DNA from: a virus | Length of the DNA stretch: 64,000 nucleotides | IMG/VR virus record: IMGVR_UViG_3300029911_000017 | Coordinates: 1 to 64,000 of that record | Reading direction: 5' to 3' (one strand) | Shown here: positions 38,876 through 49,169 of the stretch, piece after piece | Layout: each line of letters begins with the position of its first letter | Position numbering within the stretch: position 1 is the first letter of the stretch | The notes under the pieces: generated by a model | What the model was told of the DNA's origin: nothing | What the model saw: only the letters and a program-made list of their open reading frames with translations | Databases searched by the model: none | Program-made: the position numbers and the translations under genes

Positions 38876-39187
38876 CTAGATACACTTCAAAGTAGTTTTA
38901 CCAGAGCTATCTCTAGTATAATAACAGATTTTATCCACTTTTAATATAGTTTTTGCAACTATATGATCACCCTGGCTTAACATATCTAGACTGCGTTCAA
39001 AGGTGTTCTTATTAGCAGCATAGACTGGTCCAGCACTACAACCACAACCACTCTTCTTTACTGCATCCTGGGCTTTCTTAGCTATGTCTTTAATAGGAGT
39101 AAGACTAGATAAGGCCATTAATTGAGGATATTGGCTTAATAGTCTTATTACATGGTCTATTCCACTTATAGTATAACTGTTACTCAT
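38876..39187 (-). CDS. hypothetical protein, 103 aa
   Basis: The centre has IKDIAKKAQDAVKKSGCGCSAGPVYAANK, with a CGC motif, and the end has ICYYTRDSSGKTTLKCI with two further cysteines. The four cysteines could bind a metal. It is ATGA-coupled to the larger fibre-type gene upstream in transcription. Confidence 0.52.
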   Translation of the reverse strand: MSNSYTISGIDHVIRLLSQYPQLMALSSLTPIKDIAKKAQDAVKKSGCGCSAGPVYAANKNTFERSLDMLSQGDHIVAKTILKVDKICYYTRDSSGKTTLKCI

Positions 39188-39933
39188 ATTGTAGGAGGGT
39201 TAGGTAGGGTTGTAGGAAGTATATCTGTAATGTTAAAATCCAACCCAATATAAACACGACTATTGTTAATATCATCGTATACTTTAAAGTGATTCCCTGC
39301 TTTTATATAGATTGGGTTGCCAGTATTTGAGGGACTAGCTCCATTAACCGTACTAACTATGCTGCTACAATCATTTACTACACCTTTAATATTGATACAA
39401 GGTAGTGGATGTCCTTCATTTCTACCCACTTCTATACTTAATTCTTGTTTTTCTGGTAATAAAGTTAATTGATATCCATCACTTAAACTCACATTTCCAG
39501 TAAGATTATTCCCATTTATATTAAGATTAGTCAGACCTAAAGTGTTGGGGTAAATCTCTATCAAAGTAGTAGGTTCAAATACAGCATTGACATTAAAGGT
39601 AAGATTATTTGATATGTGGGTTGCATCTCCTACTACTAATAAACTATTACTACTATTTCTTACATAATAAGGATAAGTTGCAGTAAGATAGTTAGGTATC
39701 GTAAATACAGGTTGTCCAGTTATGTTTATGGATAATGCAGTAGTTGTAATTATGGTATTTAAAGTAACCGAACTAGGCACACTACTATAGAATAAGCAGG
39801 CATCAAGTATCAATGGTTTAATATATATTGTAGTACTCCCTGTAGTGATTGAATAAGGACTATTTGCTACTAAAGGATAATCCCTTAAAGCATTTTCATT
39901 CAGCCACTCTAATATTGTTGAACTATTACTCAT
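39184..39933 (-). CDS. 'LRxYP'-headed baseplate/fibre paralog, 249 aa
   Basis: The N-terminus (ILEWLNENALRDYPLVANSP...LILDACLF) is the common head of a family of at least five genes in this operon. The rest is beta-rich and ends in TTLPNPPTI. Two parts carry fibre-like sequence (LTNLNINGNNLTGNVSLSDGY; NGASPSNTGNPIYIKAGNH). The head is probably a docking domain and the remainder an exposed tip. It overlaps its upstream neighbour by eight bases. Confidence 0.6.
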   Translation of the reverse strand: MSNSSTILEWLNENALRDYPLVANSPYSITTGSTTIYIKPLILDACLFYSSVPSSVTLNTIITTTALSINITGQPVFTIPNYLTATYPYYVRNSSNSLLVVGDATHISNNLTFNVNAVFEPTTLIEIYPNTLGLTNLNINGNNLTGNVSLSDGYQLTLLPEKQELSIEVGRNEGHPLPCINIKGVVNDCSSIVSTVNGASPSNTGNPIYIKAGNHFKVYDDINNSRVYIGLDFNITDILPTTLPNPPTI

Positions 39934-41359
39934 AAACTACAGACCTGGCTACATTTAAGTTACTGTCTTTAATAGGTATATTCAAGGTTAAAGTATTTCC
40001 AGTAGTTTGAGCGATGGACATTACTGCATCACCTGTAATAGTAATTTGATTATTATATGGTGATACTCCATTAATAGTTTTTAAAGGTATAATGCTATTC
40101 AATGTAATAGTAGGTCCTCCAATAAATACAGTGTTTATATTATTCGATAAGTTGTAAGTTGATTGAAAATAAGGAGTTATATAAAGTGTATTAGTGTTGA
40201 TATTGTATATATTAAAACTAGTACTATACATATTCCAACCATACAATGCATTATTATAGATGAATATCCCTCCTAACCAAGGAACATGTTGATTAGCAGT
40301 ATAATGTATAGAGTTATTTATAGTTGGATCTACTAGAGGGCCTAATAATGTAGAAGTAGCAGTAAGACCACTAACTGTAACAGTATAAATAAAGCTGCTA
40401 AAATATACAATACTCGGCAATGTACTATAATCTTGTGGACCATTAGTAAAGGTATAAAAAGTACTATTTAGATAAGTTAGTCCTAGAGTATTAGTTATCC
40501 CAGTATCGATTCCAGTATTATTAACGGTATATGGATAATGACCATAGTTATAAAGACTATTGTTTATTAATACCCAAAGATTAGAAGCATTATCTGTAGT
40601 GATACCAGTTATATTTCCAGTTATATTAGTTAATAATGGTGTAGCTGGAATACTGGATAAATCATAGATGGTAGCTTTATTATATTCATTTAATACTCCA
40701 ATTAAATGAGAACTTTCATCATAGATAATATCATACACCTTATCTAATGTAGTTTGAGGGGAAAGCGTATTATTTACAGTATTTGCTAGAATGAGTTCCT
40801 GGCTAGAGTTAAAAAGGTATGCTTGGTTAGCAGATAATTCTAAAGTTTGTAGATTTGTAGGTAGACTAGCAGCACTGATGGTAGGGTAGCCGAAGTAGGA
40901 GCTAGTGTTATATATTAGATTGTTATCGAAAGCTATACTTACATTCCCTAATAAGCCATTAATACTATATACTCCATTAGTAGAGGTAATTGTCCTTACC
41001 GTATTATTATTGAAAGCGGCATTTAAAGTAATTATATTACTGTATTTCTTAGCTATTATATCAGATATTAACTGGCCAAATACTAGACATCCGTAGCTTC
41101 TATTAATAGTCCTTAGTCTAACTGATACACCTTCAGACAAAGTAGATAATGCATAAGCAAAATCATAAGCTCCATCATCCATTAATATATTTAGTATAAG
41201 CTCAGTTTCAGTAATGGTAATAGTATTTAATGTAGGTACAAAATTATCATAGCTAATAAATGATGCATCACAGAATACTCCATTTAATCCTCCAGCATTG
41301 ACTAGAGGATATTCAGTATTATTTATATTTTGCCAGTTAGTTATTCCTATTCCTTGCAT
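39926..41359 (-). CDS. 'YP'-headed baseplate/fibre paralog, 477 aa
   Basis: The head is diverged (GITNWQNINNTEYPLVNAGGL). The middle contains repeated motifs of a beta-propeller-like kind (DKVYDIIYDESSHLIGVLNEYN, ITTDNASNLWVLINNSLYNYG), suggesting repeated blades. Near the end TINGVSPYNNQITITGDAVMSI matches the linker 'ting.sP...n..i.g' seen in related phage proteins. Likely a surface-exposed receptor-interaction protein. Confidence 0.55.
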   Translation of the reverse strand: MQGIGITNWQNINNTEYPLVNAGGLNGVFCDASFISYDNFVPTLNTITITETELILNILMDDGAYDFAYALSTLSEGVSVRLRTINRSYGCLVFGQLISDIIAKKYSNIITLNAAFNNNTVRTITSTNGVYSINGLLGNVSIAFDNNLIYNTSSYFGYPTISAASLPTNLQTLELSANQAYLFNSSQELILANTVNNTLSPQTTLDKVYDIIYDESSHLIGVLNEYNKATIYDLSSIPATPLLTNITGNITGITTDNASNLWVLINNSLYNYGHYPYTVNNTGIDTGITNTLGLTYLNSTFYTFTNGPQDYSTLPSIVYFSSFIYTVTVSGLTATSTLLGPLVDPTINNSIHYTANQHVPWLGGIFIYNNALYGWNMYSTSFNIYNINTNTLYITPYFQSTYNLSNNINTVFIGGPTITLNSIIPLKTINGVSPYNNQITITGDAVMSIAQTTGNTLTLNIPIKDSNLNVARSVVYE

Positions 41360-41360
41360 A

Positions 41361-42182
41361 TTAAGAGTATTGTGGCCAGGTACTATATTCTGGATTAACT
41401 ATGGTATTAATAGGCTCATAGCTAGTCTGGGATGGGTTAATAGGAGGTAGATTGATAGGAACACAAACATTAGACAAGGTTATTCCAGGTGTAGTTATAA
41501 TTAGTTGAGTAACTCCATCTACTACACCAGTACTTATTACTAATGGAGATATGGCATAGATATCAATATTTCCATTAAGGTTAGGTATTACAGTATTTAT
41601 ACCAGATATTACAAAGTTATTGCAAGATAACTGGGTTGAACTTAAATCCCCTCTAGATAATATATTAACTGGATAAAGGACAGATAGATTTAGTTCTGAA
41701 CCTGTATTTATACCAAGACTAGTACTGGTCAATGTAATAGCACCCGTCATAGTTGTACCTTTGATAGTTATACCAGTTACTAGAGGTGGTGAGATAATCG
41801 TAATAGTGCTTCCTTCAATCAATCCATTAGTATTGTTAAACGAGAATGTTTGCTTAGGCATGATTCTGGCACTATTCCCTATCGTAACATTTCCTATCAC
41901 TCCTTCATTAAAGTTATAGATGATTAAGTTTTGATTATTTGTAGTAATTACACTATTAGCATAACCTATTGGACCATTATTACCTGCAAATGTAATCCCT
42001 ATATTCCCATTATCAGTTACAATCTTGTTAATATATAAATCTAAATCTGATAATAGACAACTTATCTTTAAACCTACTATAATATCGGTAGGTAATTTAT
42101 TATTATAAGAATCAAATCCACCGTTAAAATTCCTAAACGGATATTGTCTTAACCAATTGCTCTGTATAAAATTTAATTCCAT
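41361..42182 (-). CDS. 'LRxYP'-headed baseplate/fibre paralog, 273 aa
   Basis: It starts FIQSNWLRQYPFRNFNGGFD...LPTDIIVGLKI, the family head (L-R-x-Y-P, later I-V-x-L). The body is beta-rich with fibre-like segments (IKGTTMTGAITLTSTSLGINTG; NTVIPNLNGNIDIYAISPL). It is separated by 1 nt from both neighbours. Likely attached to the baseplate periphery by the common head. Confidence 0.58.
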   Translation of the reverse strand: MELNFIQSNWLRQYPFRNFNGGFDSYNNKLPTDIIVGLKISCLLSDLDLYINKIVTDNGNIGITFAGNNGPIGYANSVITTNNQNLIIYNFNEGVIGNVTIGNSARIMPKQTFSFNNTNGLIEGSTITIISPPLVTGITIKGTTMTGAITLTSTSLGINTGSELNLSVLYPVNILSRGDLSSTQLSCNNFVISGINTVIPNLNGNIDIYAISPLVISTGVVDGVTQLIITTPGITLSNVCVPINLPPINPSQTSYEPINTIVNPEYSTWPQYS

Positions 42183-42183
42183 A

Positions 42184-43860
42184 TTAAATTAGCACTATAT
42201 TCACAGTCTTGCTAGCACTTCCTACTCCAGAAGTAGTAAAAGTTATGGGATATGTACCACTTAAAGTTGCAGCACAGGTTAGAGTTAAGTAATAATGATT
42301 ACTATTTACAGGATTAATACTTAAACTAGTAAATCCAGAACCACTATGACTAGCTGTAACTCCATCAAATATAGTCTGATTAAGAGTTACTGTACCTACT
42401 ATTCCTGAAACTGCCAAGCTTAAATTTCCAGTAGTATTAGTTGGATCTAGAAAACCTAAATCAAATGATACTACTTGATAAGCTATAGGTGATAATATGT
42501 TACCTGGAACTGAATAGATGTATTGAACTACATAAGCTAGTGTGAAGTTAAAATTACTTGGGTTTAAAGGCAAAACAAATCCACTTATCCCAACACTACT
42601 AGTAGTTAATAAAAAGGTTGCATCATATAAAGCAGTTCCTTGATTTAAATGGGACATGCCTGATACTGCCGCTTCTTGTAAAGTCAGTCCAGCTAATGTA
42701 GTAGTGGCACAATTAAATGAAGTATTGAATAATGGAGCAGTACTGGATGAAAATACTGGGGTAGGCTGAACCTTCTTAGTATTATCTTCCACTAAATAAT
42801 AAGTTCCACTTACTATAGTAAACTCAGAGGTATTTAAAGATAGTGATAATGAAGTAGTTATAGCTGAATTAGTAGAATAATACACACCTACAACGATGGT
42901 ATGATATTGATTAACTATATTAGTAATACTGTTGGCCTGAGCTAATATATATGGAGTAGATGGTTGTAGCTGTGCATTTTGAGTTATAGTATAGTTAGTA
43001 AGCCAGGTATTATAATTGGTATTAGTTGTATTAGCATAACCAGCCATCTGAGTTGTTAAATCTGTAACTCTATTATAGTAGTCAGCAAAATTGATTATAT
43101 TAGCTGCAGTACATTCGGGGTTACATATATTTTGTAGATGTAATCCACTTATTCCTGCATAAGAAGAATAGCAGCCATCATTAGTTAACACAAAATTTCC
43201 CGTACTATCAGCTTCAACCTCATTAATAGTTAAGATTGCACTACTAGCAGGACAATTATCATATTGTCCTTGGCCTAACCCTTGATTAACATCAAAAGTA
43301 CAAGTATTAGGTGTAGTGGTAAAGCCAAGATTTGTTCCTTCACTCAAAGCCAATCCAGTTCCAGGTACTAGTATAGCTCCGGTATCATATATAGTAGTTA
43401 TTCCTAAACTAGTAGTATTAATCAAAGCTATTCTAGTTATATTAGGAGGTAGTAGTTTTACACAAGATAAACAGATTGAACAACTACCATCAAAGGTATA
43501 AGTTCCGTAAGATAATCCAGTAAAATAAGTTGTTAATGCAGTAACGTTAATATCTACATATAATACTTTAGTAGAAGTACTTATATTAAATGTACTTATA
43601 CAGGCAGGACTAGGTATAGGTACCGTTATTGATAAGCTTGCTGAACCAGTGAAATTAAATATCCAGGAAATAGAACTATACACTATTGTTGTTAAGGATA
43701 GTGAGGAAAATACACTATCCAGAGCTATTAATTGAGCATCGACAATAACATTATTAGGCAGAACTCCACTATTACCGCCACTACTCCATATTAATGTAGC
43801 TGTATCCCGGAATGGATAGCGAATTTGGCTACATTCATTTTGATATTCTAAAACCTGCAT
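42184..43860 (-). CDS. 'RYP'-headed baseplate/fibre paralog, 558 aa
   Basis: The head is VLEYQNECSQIRYPFRDTATL...LPNNVIVDAQL. A Cys-containing stretch (GSCSICLSCVKLLPPNITRI) and a later block NEVEADSTGNFVLTNDGCYS followed by ICNPEC may form a small disulfide or metal site; comparable Cys positions occur in the 43864 paralog. The C-terminal 150 residues look like a cadherin/Ig-type domain with GSASKTVNIVLI. Large size suggests several stacked domains. Confidence 0.58.
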   Translation of the reverse strand: MQVLEYQNECSQIRYPFRDTATLIWSSGGNSGVLPNNVIVDAQLIALDSVFSSLSLTTIVYSSISWIFNFTGSASLSITVPIPSPACISTFNISTSTKVLYVDINVTALTTYFTGLSYGTYTFDGSCSICLSCVKLLPPNITRIALINTTSLGITTIYDTGAILVPGTGLALSEGTNLGFTTTPNTCTFDVNQGLGQGQYDNCPASSAILTINEVEADSTGNFVLTNDGCYSSYAGISGLHLQNICNPECTAANIINFADYYNRVTDLTTQMAGYANTTNTNYNTWLTNYTITQNAQLQPSTPYILAQANSITNIVNQYHTIVVGVYYSTNSAITTSLSLSLNTSEFTIVSGTYYLVEDNTKKVQPTPVFSSSTAPLFNTSFNCATTTLAGLTLQEAAVSGMSHLNQGTALYDATFLLTTSSVGISGFVLPLNPSNFNFTLAYVVQYIYSVPGNILSPIAYQVVSFDLGFLDPTNTTGNLSLAVSGIVGTVTLNQTIFDGVTASHSGSGFTSLSINPVNSNHYYLTLTCAATLSGTYPITFTTSGVGSASKTVNIVLI

Positions 43861-43863
43861 AGA

Positions 43864-44742
43864 TTAGCACTGACATTGGTAGTTCAGTAATGTTGTTGCT
43901 TGAGTAATAGCAGCTTGCAGGTTATTTGTAAAGTTTCTTATATTGATCACACTAGTCTCCAAGCTATTTACTTGAGTAGTTAGTGTTTCTATAGCTGTAC
44001 AACCCAAACAAGTCTGGCCACAATTATCAGCAATAGATAAACCGAATTGTGCAGTTGTTAATGCTACACATTGCTCAGGAATTAGCGTAAAATTACCATC
44101 TGAATTAGGAGGCACCCCATTAATAGTAGTAATAGGGATTTGATTGGAAACACAAATTTTATTTAGTCCTAAATCTTCACCAGCATCTATATAGACTACC
44201 CCACTACCTAGTCTGAATTGGATGTTACTATGACCATCAATTTGTACATAGCCAGTTTGAGTTGAGGTATTGCCTTTAACATCACTAAATGATATCCAGC
44301 TAAGTCCTGGATTACTAGGACTATAAACTCTCATTAATAAAGTTGTAGCAGTATAACTAAAGATAAAGTTTCCTGATACTAAATCTACTAAATCATCTCC
44401 TGAACCAATAGTAATATTCCCAGTAGCTGAGGGGAAGTTTGAACCAGGAATCAAAGATAAATCAGTATTATAGTTAGTTAGTGGTAATGTAGTTTGAAAT
44501 ACCCCCATTTCTCCTAAAGTTTGATCAGATATTTCAATAGATAAATTTGTAGGAGAGACAGATACAGCAGAAATATAAAGGCTTAAACTCACTGTACCTG
44601 GATTACATAATACCAAATCTACAATTAAACTGTTCGGAATAGTAAACAATCCATCCACAGAAGTTCTAGAGCAACCATCCTTAATAGGGTAGTTACGTAG
44701 TGAATTCGTGTTAAGATAATCTAATGTTACCATATTATGCAA
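43864..44742 (-). CDS. 'LRNYP'-headed baseplate/fibre paralog, 292 aa
   Basis: The clearest head of the family: LDYLNTNSLRNYPIKDGCSR...FTIPNSLIVDLVL. The body has VKGNTSTQTGYVQIDGHSNI and INGVPPNSDGNFTLIPEQCV, then a Cys-rich turn (CGQTCLGC) and a final coiled-coil-like helix (IETLTTQVNSLETSVINI) with YQCQC at the end. The coiled coil suggests a trimer. It overlaps the 44735 gene by eight bases. Confidence 0.62.
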   Translation of the reverse strand: MHNMVTLDYLNTNSLRNYPIKDGCSRTSVDGLFTIPNSLIVDLVLCNPGTVSLSLYISAVSVSPTNLSIEISDQTLGEMGVFQTTLPLTNYNTDLSLIPGSNFPSATGNITIGSGDDLVDLVSGNFIFSYTATTLLMRVYSPSNPGLSWISFSDVKGNTSTQTGYVQIDGHSNIQFRLGSGVVYIDAGEDLGLNKICVSNQIPITTINGVPPNSDGNFTLIPEQCVALTTAQFGLSIADNCGQTCLGCTAIETLTTQVNSLETSVINIRNFTNNLQAAITQATTLLNYQCQC

Positions 44743-46930
44743 TTATCCAAAGAACACCAAGTATACCTATGGAATTACTATAGTTAGAATTCACTCTAGC
44801 TATTCTGAAGTTTACATATGACCCTCCTGAGAACGCAGAGGCTGGAATAGTGAAATAAGGATTATTGTTTGAATCAGTATAAATAGTAGTCTGAGTTAAA
44901 CTAGGGAATAGTGAACCAGGTATACTTACATTAGATAATACTGTAGCACTTGATATGGAAGAGGTATTATAGCTTACTGCATATTCAAATGTAAAGGCAG
45001 CCGTACCAGAACCAACCGTATTATTATCAGTAAAGCATACTAATTGAATAGAGATTGGCGTATTACTTGGTATAGTAGCAGGCACCATAAACTTGCCTAC
45101 AAACCCCAGCTTTTGATTAACTATAGGATTCTTTAGTCTAAGATATGCATTAAGTCCTTTATATATAAAATCTGCCTCTTCTGGCTCAATATCGGCAACT
45201 TCTCCGGTTAATGAGAAATTACTAAGTGAAAGGACTAATTGACCTGGTATATTCTGCGTAACTACTAATCCAGGTCCTACCACTACACTATTTATTACTG
45301 GTGCAGTTTGTGTAGTAGTTAATCCAGTAGAAGTATTATAAGCTATACTTTGTAGTGCAGTTCCATTACCAGTACTTCCTATATTAGTAATAGGAAGTTG
45401 TAGCTGTATATTTAAATTCCCTACCGTAGCAGGTTGACCGGCAGGATTAGTTATGGTTAAAGCTGAGTTAGTCGGTGTTAGACTAGTAACTACACTATCA
45501 CTAAAGTTAGGATTAAGCTTGGTTATAAGCAATTGCAAATCTACTGGACCTGGACTTCCTGACCAAGGTACATAATTGATTTGATTTTGAGTCCACCATA
45601 ATCCATTCTCATCTATAATATAAGCTCCGTTAGGGTGGTCAGTATCATTTAAGGTCTGTAATATACCATTCATGAAAACCATGGTATAAGCTACTGGATA
45701 AGCTGGTAAAGCATTCAACAATTCCAAAGCATTATCTTTTTGCAGAGCTGTCAAATAATAGGGTTGAGTATTATCTTCTGTAGTTGCAATAATTACTGCA
45801 GCAGTAGGAAGATTATAATAGAATTGAGCATTAGTAGGCGGTGTGATTAATAGTACTGATTGAGCATCTGAAGCATTAACCCAACCTACTTTATTAGTCA
45901 TGTCAGTAGTAGCATTTGGATTATGAATAATAGTCCAAACATTAGTATTAACTGAGGTTGTAAGCCAGGCTAGTTGGGGAGGAGCACCAATAGCTTCAAT
46001 AGTATAGTTTAGATTAGTAGTTGTATTATTCCATACCATCACTGCTCCGTTATTAGTATTGGGAGAACCGGTTAGTACCCAAGCTAGTTGGGGTGGGTTA
46101 TTGACACAGCTAATAGTATAATTAAGTCCATTAGTAGGATCGGTCCAGATTAAACCTGCTCCATTATTGTTAGCATTAATAGCAGTAGCGGTAACAACCC
46201 AGGCTAGTTGGGGTGGGTTATTAACACTACTAATAGTATAATTAAGACCAGTAGTAGTATTATGCCATACAAATAAAGAACCATTGTCAGCACTAGGTAA
46301 TGACGGTGTACCAGCTACTAGAGGAGGGACTTCTATTCTATAATTAAAATATAGTTGATTTAAAGAATCAATGTTAGGAGCTAGTACCAGGCTTTCTGAA
46401 CCAATATAATAACCTACAAATATACCAGCACCACTAGGATAGATGGTTAATTTACCAGGCTCATTACTAGAGAGATAAAGTGGTCCAGGTTGTAAAGTCC
46501 CTTCAGCTAAACTTGCAGTATCTAGTACCTGACTAAAATCAATACCACTTATCAATCCTCTTACATAAATATCACCATATACTACAGGACCGGTTTGCCC
46601 TTCATATATATCATCTACTATACCAAATATAAAGGCAGAGGTAGCAGGAATTAGATGACCGGTACTATCAGGTGAATATCCAGCTTGCGCAGGATATAAG
46701 ACTGCCTGCCCACTAGAGTTATTAAAGTAAACTGGTGTGCCTGGAGCTAGGTTACCATAAATAGGTTGGTTATAACTGATTAATACAGTCTTATCTGACT
46801 TATTATTCAGCATTTCAAATAGATATTGATCTCTATTAGCTAGTGCAGTAACTACAGGATTAACCGTAGCTTGATTCAATATACTAACACCGTCTGTAAA
46901 TAACGGCACATTTGCAGTCCATGTACTCAT
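44735..46930 (-). CDS. large baseplate/fibre protein with three 'PPQLAWV' modules
   Basis: The N-terminal 200 residues resemble a baseplate-attachment domain (VPLFTDGVSILNQATVNPV, TVLISYNQPIYGNLAPGTPVYF). Between residues about 220 and 330 come three copies of a roughly 33-residue module ending in PPQLAWV/L (NTTTGLNYTISSVNNPPQLA, GLNYTISCVNNPPQLAWVL, NLNYTIEAIGAPPQLAWL). The module also closes the plus-strand protein at 30345. The C-terminal 130 residues look like a beta-sandwich (VGKFMVPATIPSNTPISIQL). A multi-domain adhesin is the most likely function. Confidence 0.6.
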   Translation of the reverse strand: MSTWTANVPLFTDGVSILNQATVNPVVTALANRDQYLFEMLNNKSDKTVLISYNQPIYGNLAPGTPVYFNNSSGQAVLYPAQAGYSPDSTGHLIPATSAFIFGIVDDIYEGQTGPVVYGDIYVRGLISGIDFSQVLDTASLAEGTLQPGPLYLSSNEPGKLTIYPSGAGIFVGYYIGSESLVLAPNIDSLNQLYFNYRIEVPPLVAGTPSLPSADNGSLFVWHNTTTGLNYTISSVNNPPQLAWVVTATAINANNNGAGLIWTDPTNGLNYTISCVNNPPQLAWVLTGSPNTNNGAVMVWNNTTTNLNYTIEAIGAPPQLAWLTTSVNTNVWTIIHNPNATTDMTNKVGWVNASDAQSVLLITPPTNAQFYYNLPTAAVIIATTEDNTQPYYLTALQKDNALELLNALPAYPVAYTMVFMNGILQTLNDTDHPNGAYIIDENGLWWTQNQINYVPWSGSPGPVDLQLLITKLNPNFSDSVVTSLTPTNSALTITNPAGQPATVGNLNIQLQLPITNIGSTGNGTALQSIAYNTSTGLTTTQTAPVINSVVVGPGLVVTQNIPGQLVLSLSNFSLTGEVADIEPEEADFIYKGLNAYLRLKNPIVNQKLGFVGKFMVPATIPSNTPISIQLVCFTDNNTVGSGTAAFTFEYAVSYNTSSISSATVLSNVSIPGSLFPSLTQTTIYTDSNNNPYFTIPASAFSGGSYVNFRIARVNSNYSNSIGILGVLWIIA

Positions 46931-46933
46931 ATT

Positions 46934-47458
46934 TTAAGAAGCACGAAAAGTTAATCCCCAAGTAATTACTAATCCTTGAGTACTATTATATGTAATAGGG
47001 CTAAAAGCAATTCTAGAAAATAGCTTATCACCAGAAGAGCTACTCGGAACACTAGCATTGACAAGACCCAAACTAGTAATAAAATTTCCATTAGGTATTG
47101 TAGAACCTGTAATATACACACTAAAATAGACCAGATTTGATGTATAACCTGCTTCATTTGAATAGTTGGGTGAAAATGTTAATGGTATTCTAGTAAATGT
47201 ACTACCAAAACTAGTTACCGTATCATTGACTGTTACTGTAGGAATAGCCCCTACATTATCATTAGCTACATACATATGAGTAATACCAGTATTAGGTAAT
47301 CCACTCAATGCTTTGGCTGTAATGTCTGCTCCACCTAAAACAATAGTGTTCTGTTGTTCAAGTATCAGTTCTTTACTACCTTCAGGATTAACACGCCATA
47401 TCCGAACTCTACCAAATGCATCTTTATTTACAGTATAGGCTTTATCTAAATAGTCCAT
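46934..47458 (-). CDS. putative tail/baseplate protein, 174 aa
   Basis: The protein has FGRVRIWRVNPEGSKELILEQQNTIVLGGAD at its start (visible in parts) and a beta-rich remainder with FSPNYSNEAGY and TLGLV-like strands, a pattern I associate with small tail accessory proteins of large phages. It lies between the baseplate genes and the fibre array. Confidence 0.55.
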   Translation of the reverse strand: MDYLDKAYTVNKDAFGRVRIWRVNPEGSKELILEQQNTIVLGGADITAKALSGLPNTGITHMYVANDNVGAIPTVTVNDTVTSFGSTFTRIPLTFSPNYSNEAGYTSNLVYFSVYITGSTIPNGNFITSLGLVNASVPSSSSGDKLFSRIAFSPITYNSTQGLVITWGLTFRAS

Positions 47459-47498
47459 AATAATGATAATAACAGTTTTATTCTAGCATCTCAATGTT

Positions 47499-49169
47499 TT
47501 AAGATGCAATAGTTAAGCTCACACCAGTAATTGGTGAAATAGGATTAGTTACAATAACCCGGCTCGGACTCATATCTTTAATCAGCAATCCTGAACCTGA
47601 GTTAAATGATACTAAATCGTTAGTCTTTTGTAGTGGTTGATAAGTCCTCATTCCATCATCGATCACTTCAGTATTCATCTGGTAAATTTCATCTCCAACA
47701 TTACCAATATCACATAAAACTATCAAGAATATATTAGGAGGCAGCATATCCTTTACTGCTTCGAAATATTGTTGAAATGCTGCAACTTGGTCAGTAGTAA
47801 AGAACTTTATCCTTAATAGAGCGGCACAACTCTTTAATATGCAATTAAATATGAAATTTACTGGATTAATTACATTAACTGGATTTGAATTGGATAGAGG
47901 TGGGGATATTTGAGTATTAACCAAGTTTAAAAATGCTGTATTTTTTAATGATGCTTGATAGTTAGCTACGTCAGTTGGATTGCCTATTACTGGGAAGATA
48001 GGAAATCCATTATTATCCAAAGAGATTGGTTCCAGATCATTATTGAATTGAACTGAATAATTAGCAGAGACTAATATCATACTAGCAGGTAATACTAAAG
48101 GAACCAGAGATAATCCAGTAACAGGTACTAATAATCCTGATTGATGTGTAGGGTCAATTACATATCTAGTTGTAGGCGTAGATATATTAATACCTAATTG
48201 TGTCTGCCACCAATTAGCAGTATTTACTTCATCATATACTTCTACTACTTCTACTGGAACATCACCTATATTCAATACAGAACTTACAATTATACCAGGT
48301 TTGATGGTATATGTATTTGGATATCTATAAGCTCCAGTATTAGTTACAAATACATTATATCCATTATCACTTAATATGGATTGGATAGTTGATTGCTGAG
48401 TAATGACCGGCAAGCCTAGACTACTAAGAGCAATTGCTTTTAGATCATTTATGGTAGGTCCATTAGTAAACATTTGTACTACACTTGCTAATACTTGTTT
48501 ACCTAGTTCTGAATGAGGGACATCAAGGCCGAATAAATAACCTATATTGTATTTTAAACTCTCACTATCTATGGCCGCATTATAACACCATAGAGTAAGT
48601 AATCTATCTCCAGAATCTGTACCGTCAGAATTATAGATGATAGTTGGAGTTACCCCAGGTATGGTAAAAGGGTTTCCATAAAAGAATAACCTTTCATTTA
48701 TTAATTGAAAGTTCTGACCATTAACCCATACATAGTTAGGATTGATTATCTGATCTACTATAATAGAAGTTAACATCAAGCTATTAGGTAGAATTACACT
48801 ATAAACATTGGTATCTTCAGGTATGGGGGCTCCGAATAAATACGGATTCCCCATCACTTCAGCTCCAAACAATACATTTTCACCAAATAATAAGGTGTTA
48901 TTATCCATTGCCGATAAATATATGTAAATAGGATACCAATTTTGATGATCAAATATACTTATCTGTTTACTACTATAACTATTAATCAATTCAAGCATGT
49001 TAGTATATGCTTGTTGTGCTGCCGCTGCTTGCCCAGAAGTCAACCCAGTAATAACTTGTTGCTCACTAAATACTCGCTGCCAGAAATAGCCTAGAGAATT
49101 GAACAAATATCTACTATCGGTAGCATTGTTACCAGGATAAATATCTTGATTGTAACTTAAGAAGCTCAT
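47499..49169 (-). CDS. large baseplate protein, 556 aa
   Basis: The protein follows the baseplate J-like gene with an ATGA overlap, the position where tail protein I or wedge components occur. It is mixed alpha/beta with IFDHQNWYPIYIYLSAMDN, NVYSVILPNSLMLTS and a block around GYLFGLDVPHSELGKQVLASVVQ. The C-terminal RTYQPLQKTNDLVSFNSG and IVTNPISPITGV suggest beta structure. I cannot assign a named homolog; a baseplate wedge or arm role is inferred. Confidence 0.55.
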   Translation of the reverse strand: MSFLSYNQDIYPGNNATDSRYLFNSLGYFWQRVFSEQQVITGLTSGQAAAAQQAYTNMLELINSYSSKQISIFDHQNWYPIYIYLSAMDNNTLLFGENVLFGAEVMGNPYLFGAPIPEDTNVYSVILPNSLMLTSIIVDQIINPNYVWVNGQNFQLINERLFFYGNPFTIPGVTPTIIYNSDGTDSGDRLLTLWCYNAAIDSESLKYNIGYLFGLDVPHSELGKQVLASVVQMFTNGPTINDLKAIALSSLGLPVITQQSTIQSILSDNGYNVFVTNTGAYRYPNTYTIKPGIIVSSVLNIGDVPVEVVEVYDEVNTANWWQTQLGINISTPTTRYVIDPTHQSGLLVPVTGLSLVPLVLPASMILVSANYSVQFNNDLEPISLDNNGFPIFPVIGNPTDVANYQASLKNTAFLNLVNTQISPPLSNSNPVNVINPVNFIFNCILKSCAALLRIKFFTTDQVAAFQQYFEAVKDMLPPNIFLIVLCDIGNVGDEIYQMNTEVIDDGMRTYQPLQKTNDLVSFNSGSGLLIKDMSPSRVIVTNPISPITGVSLTIAS

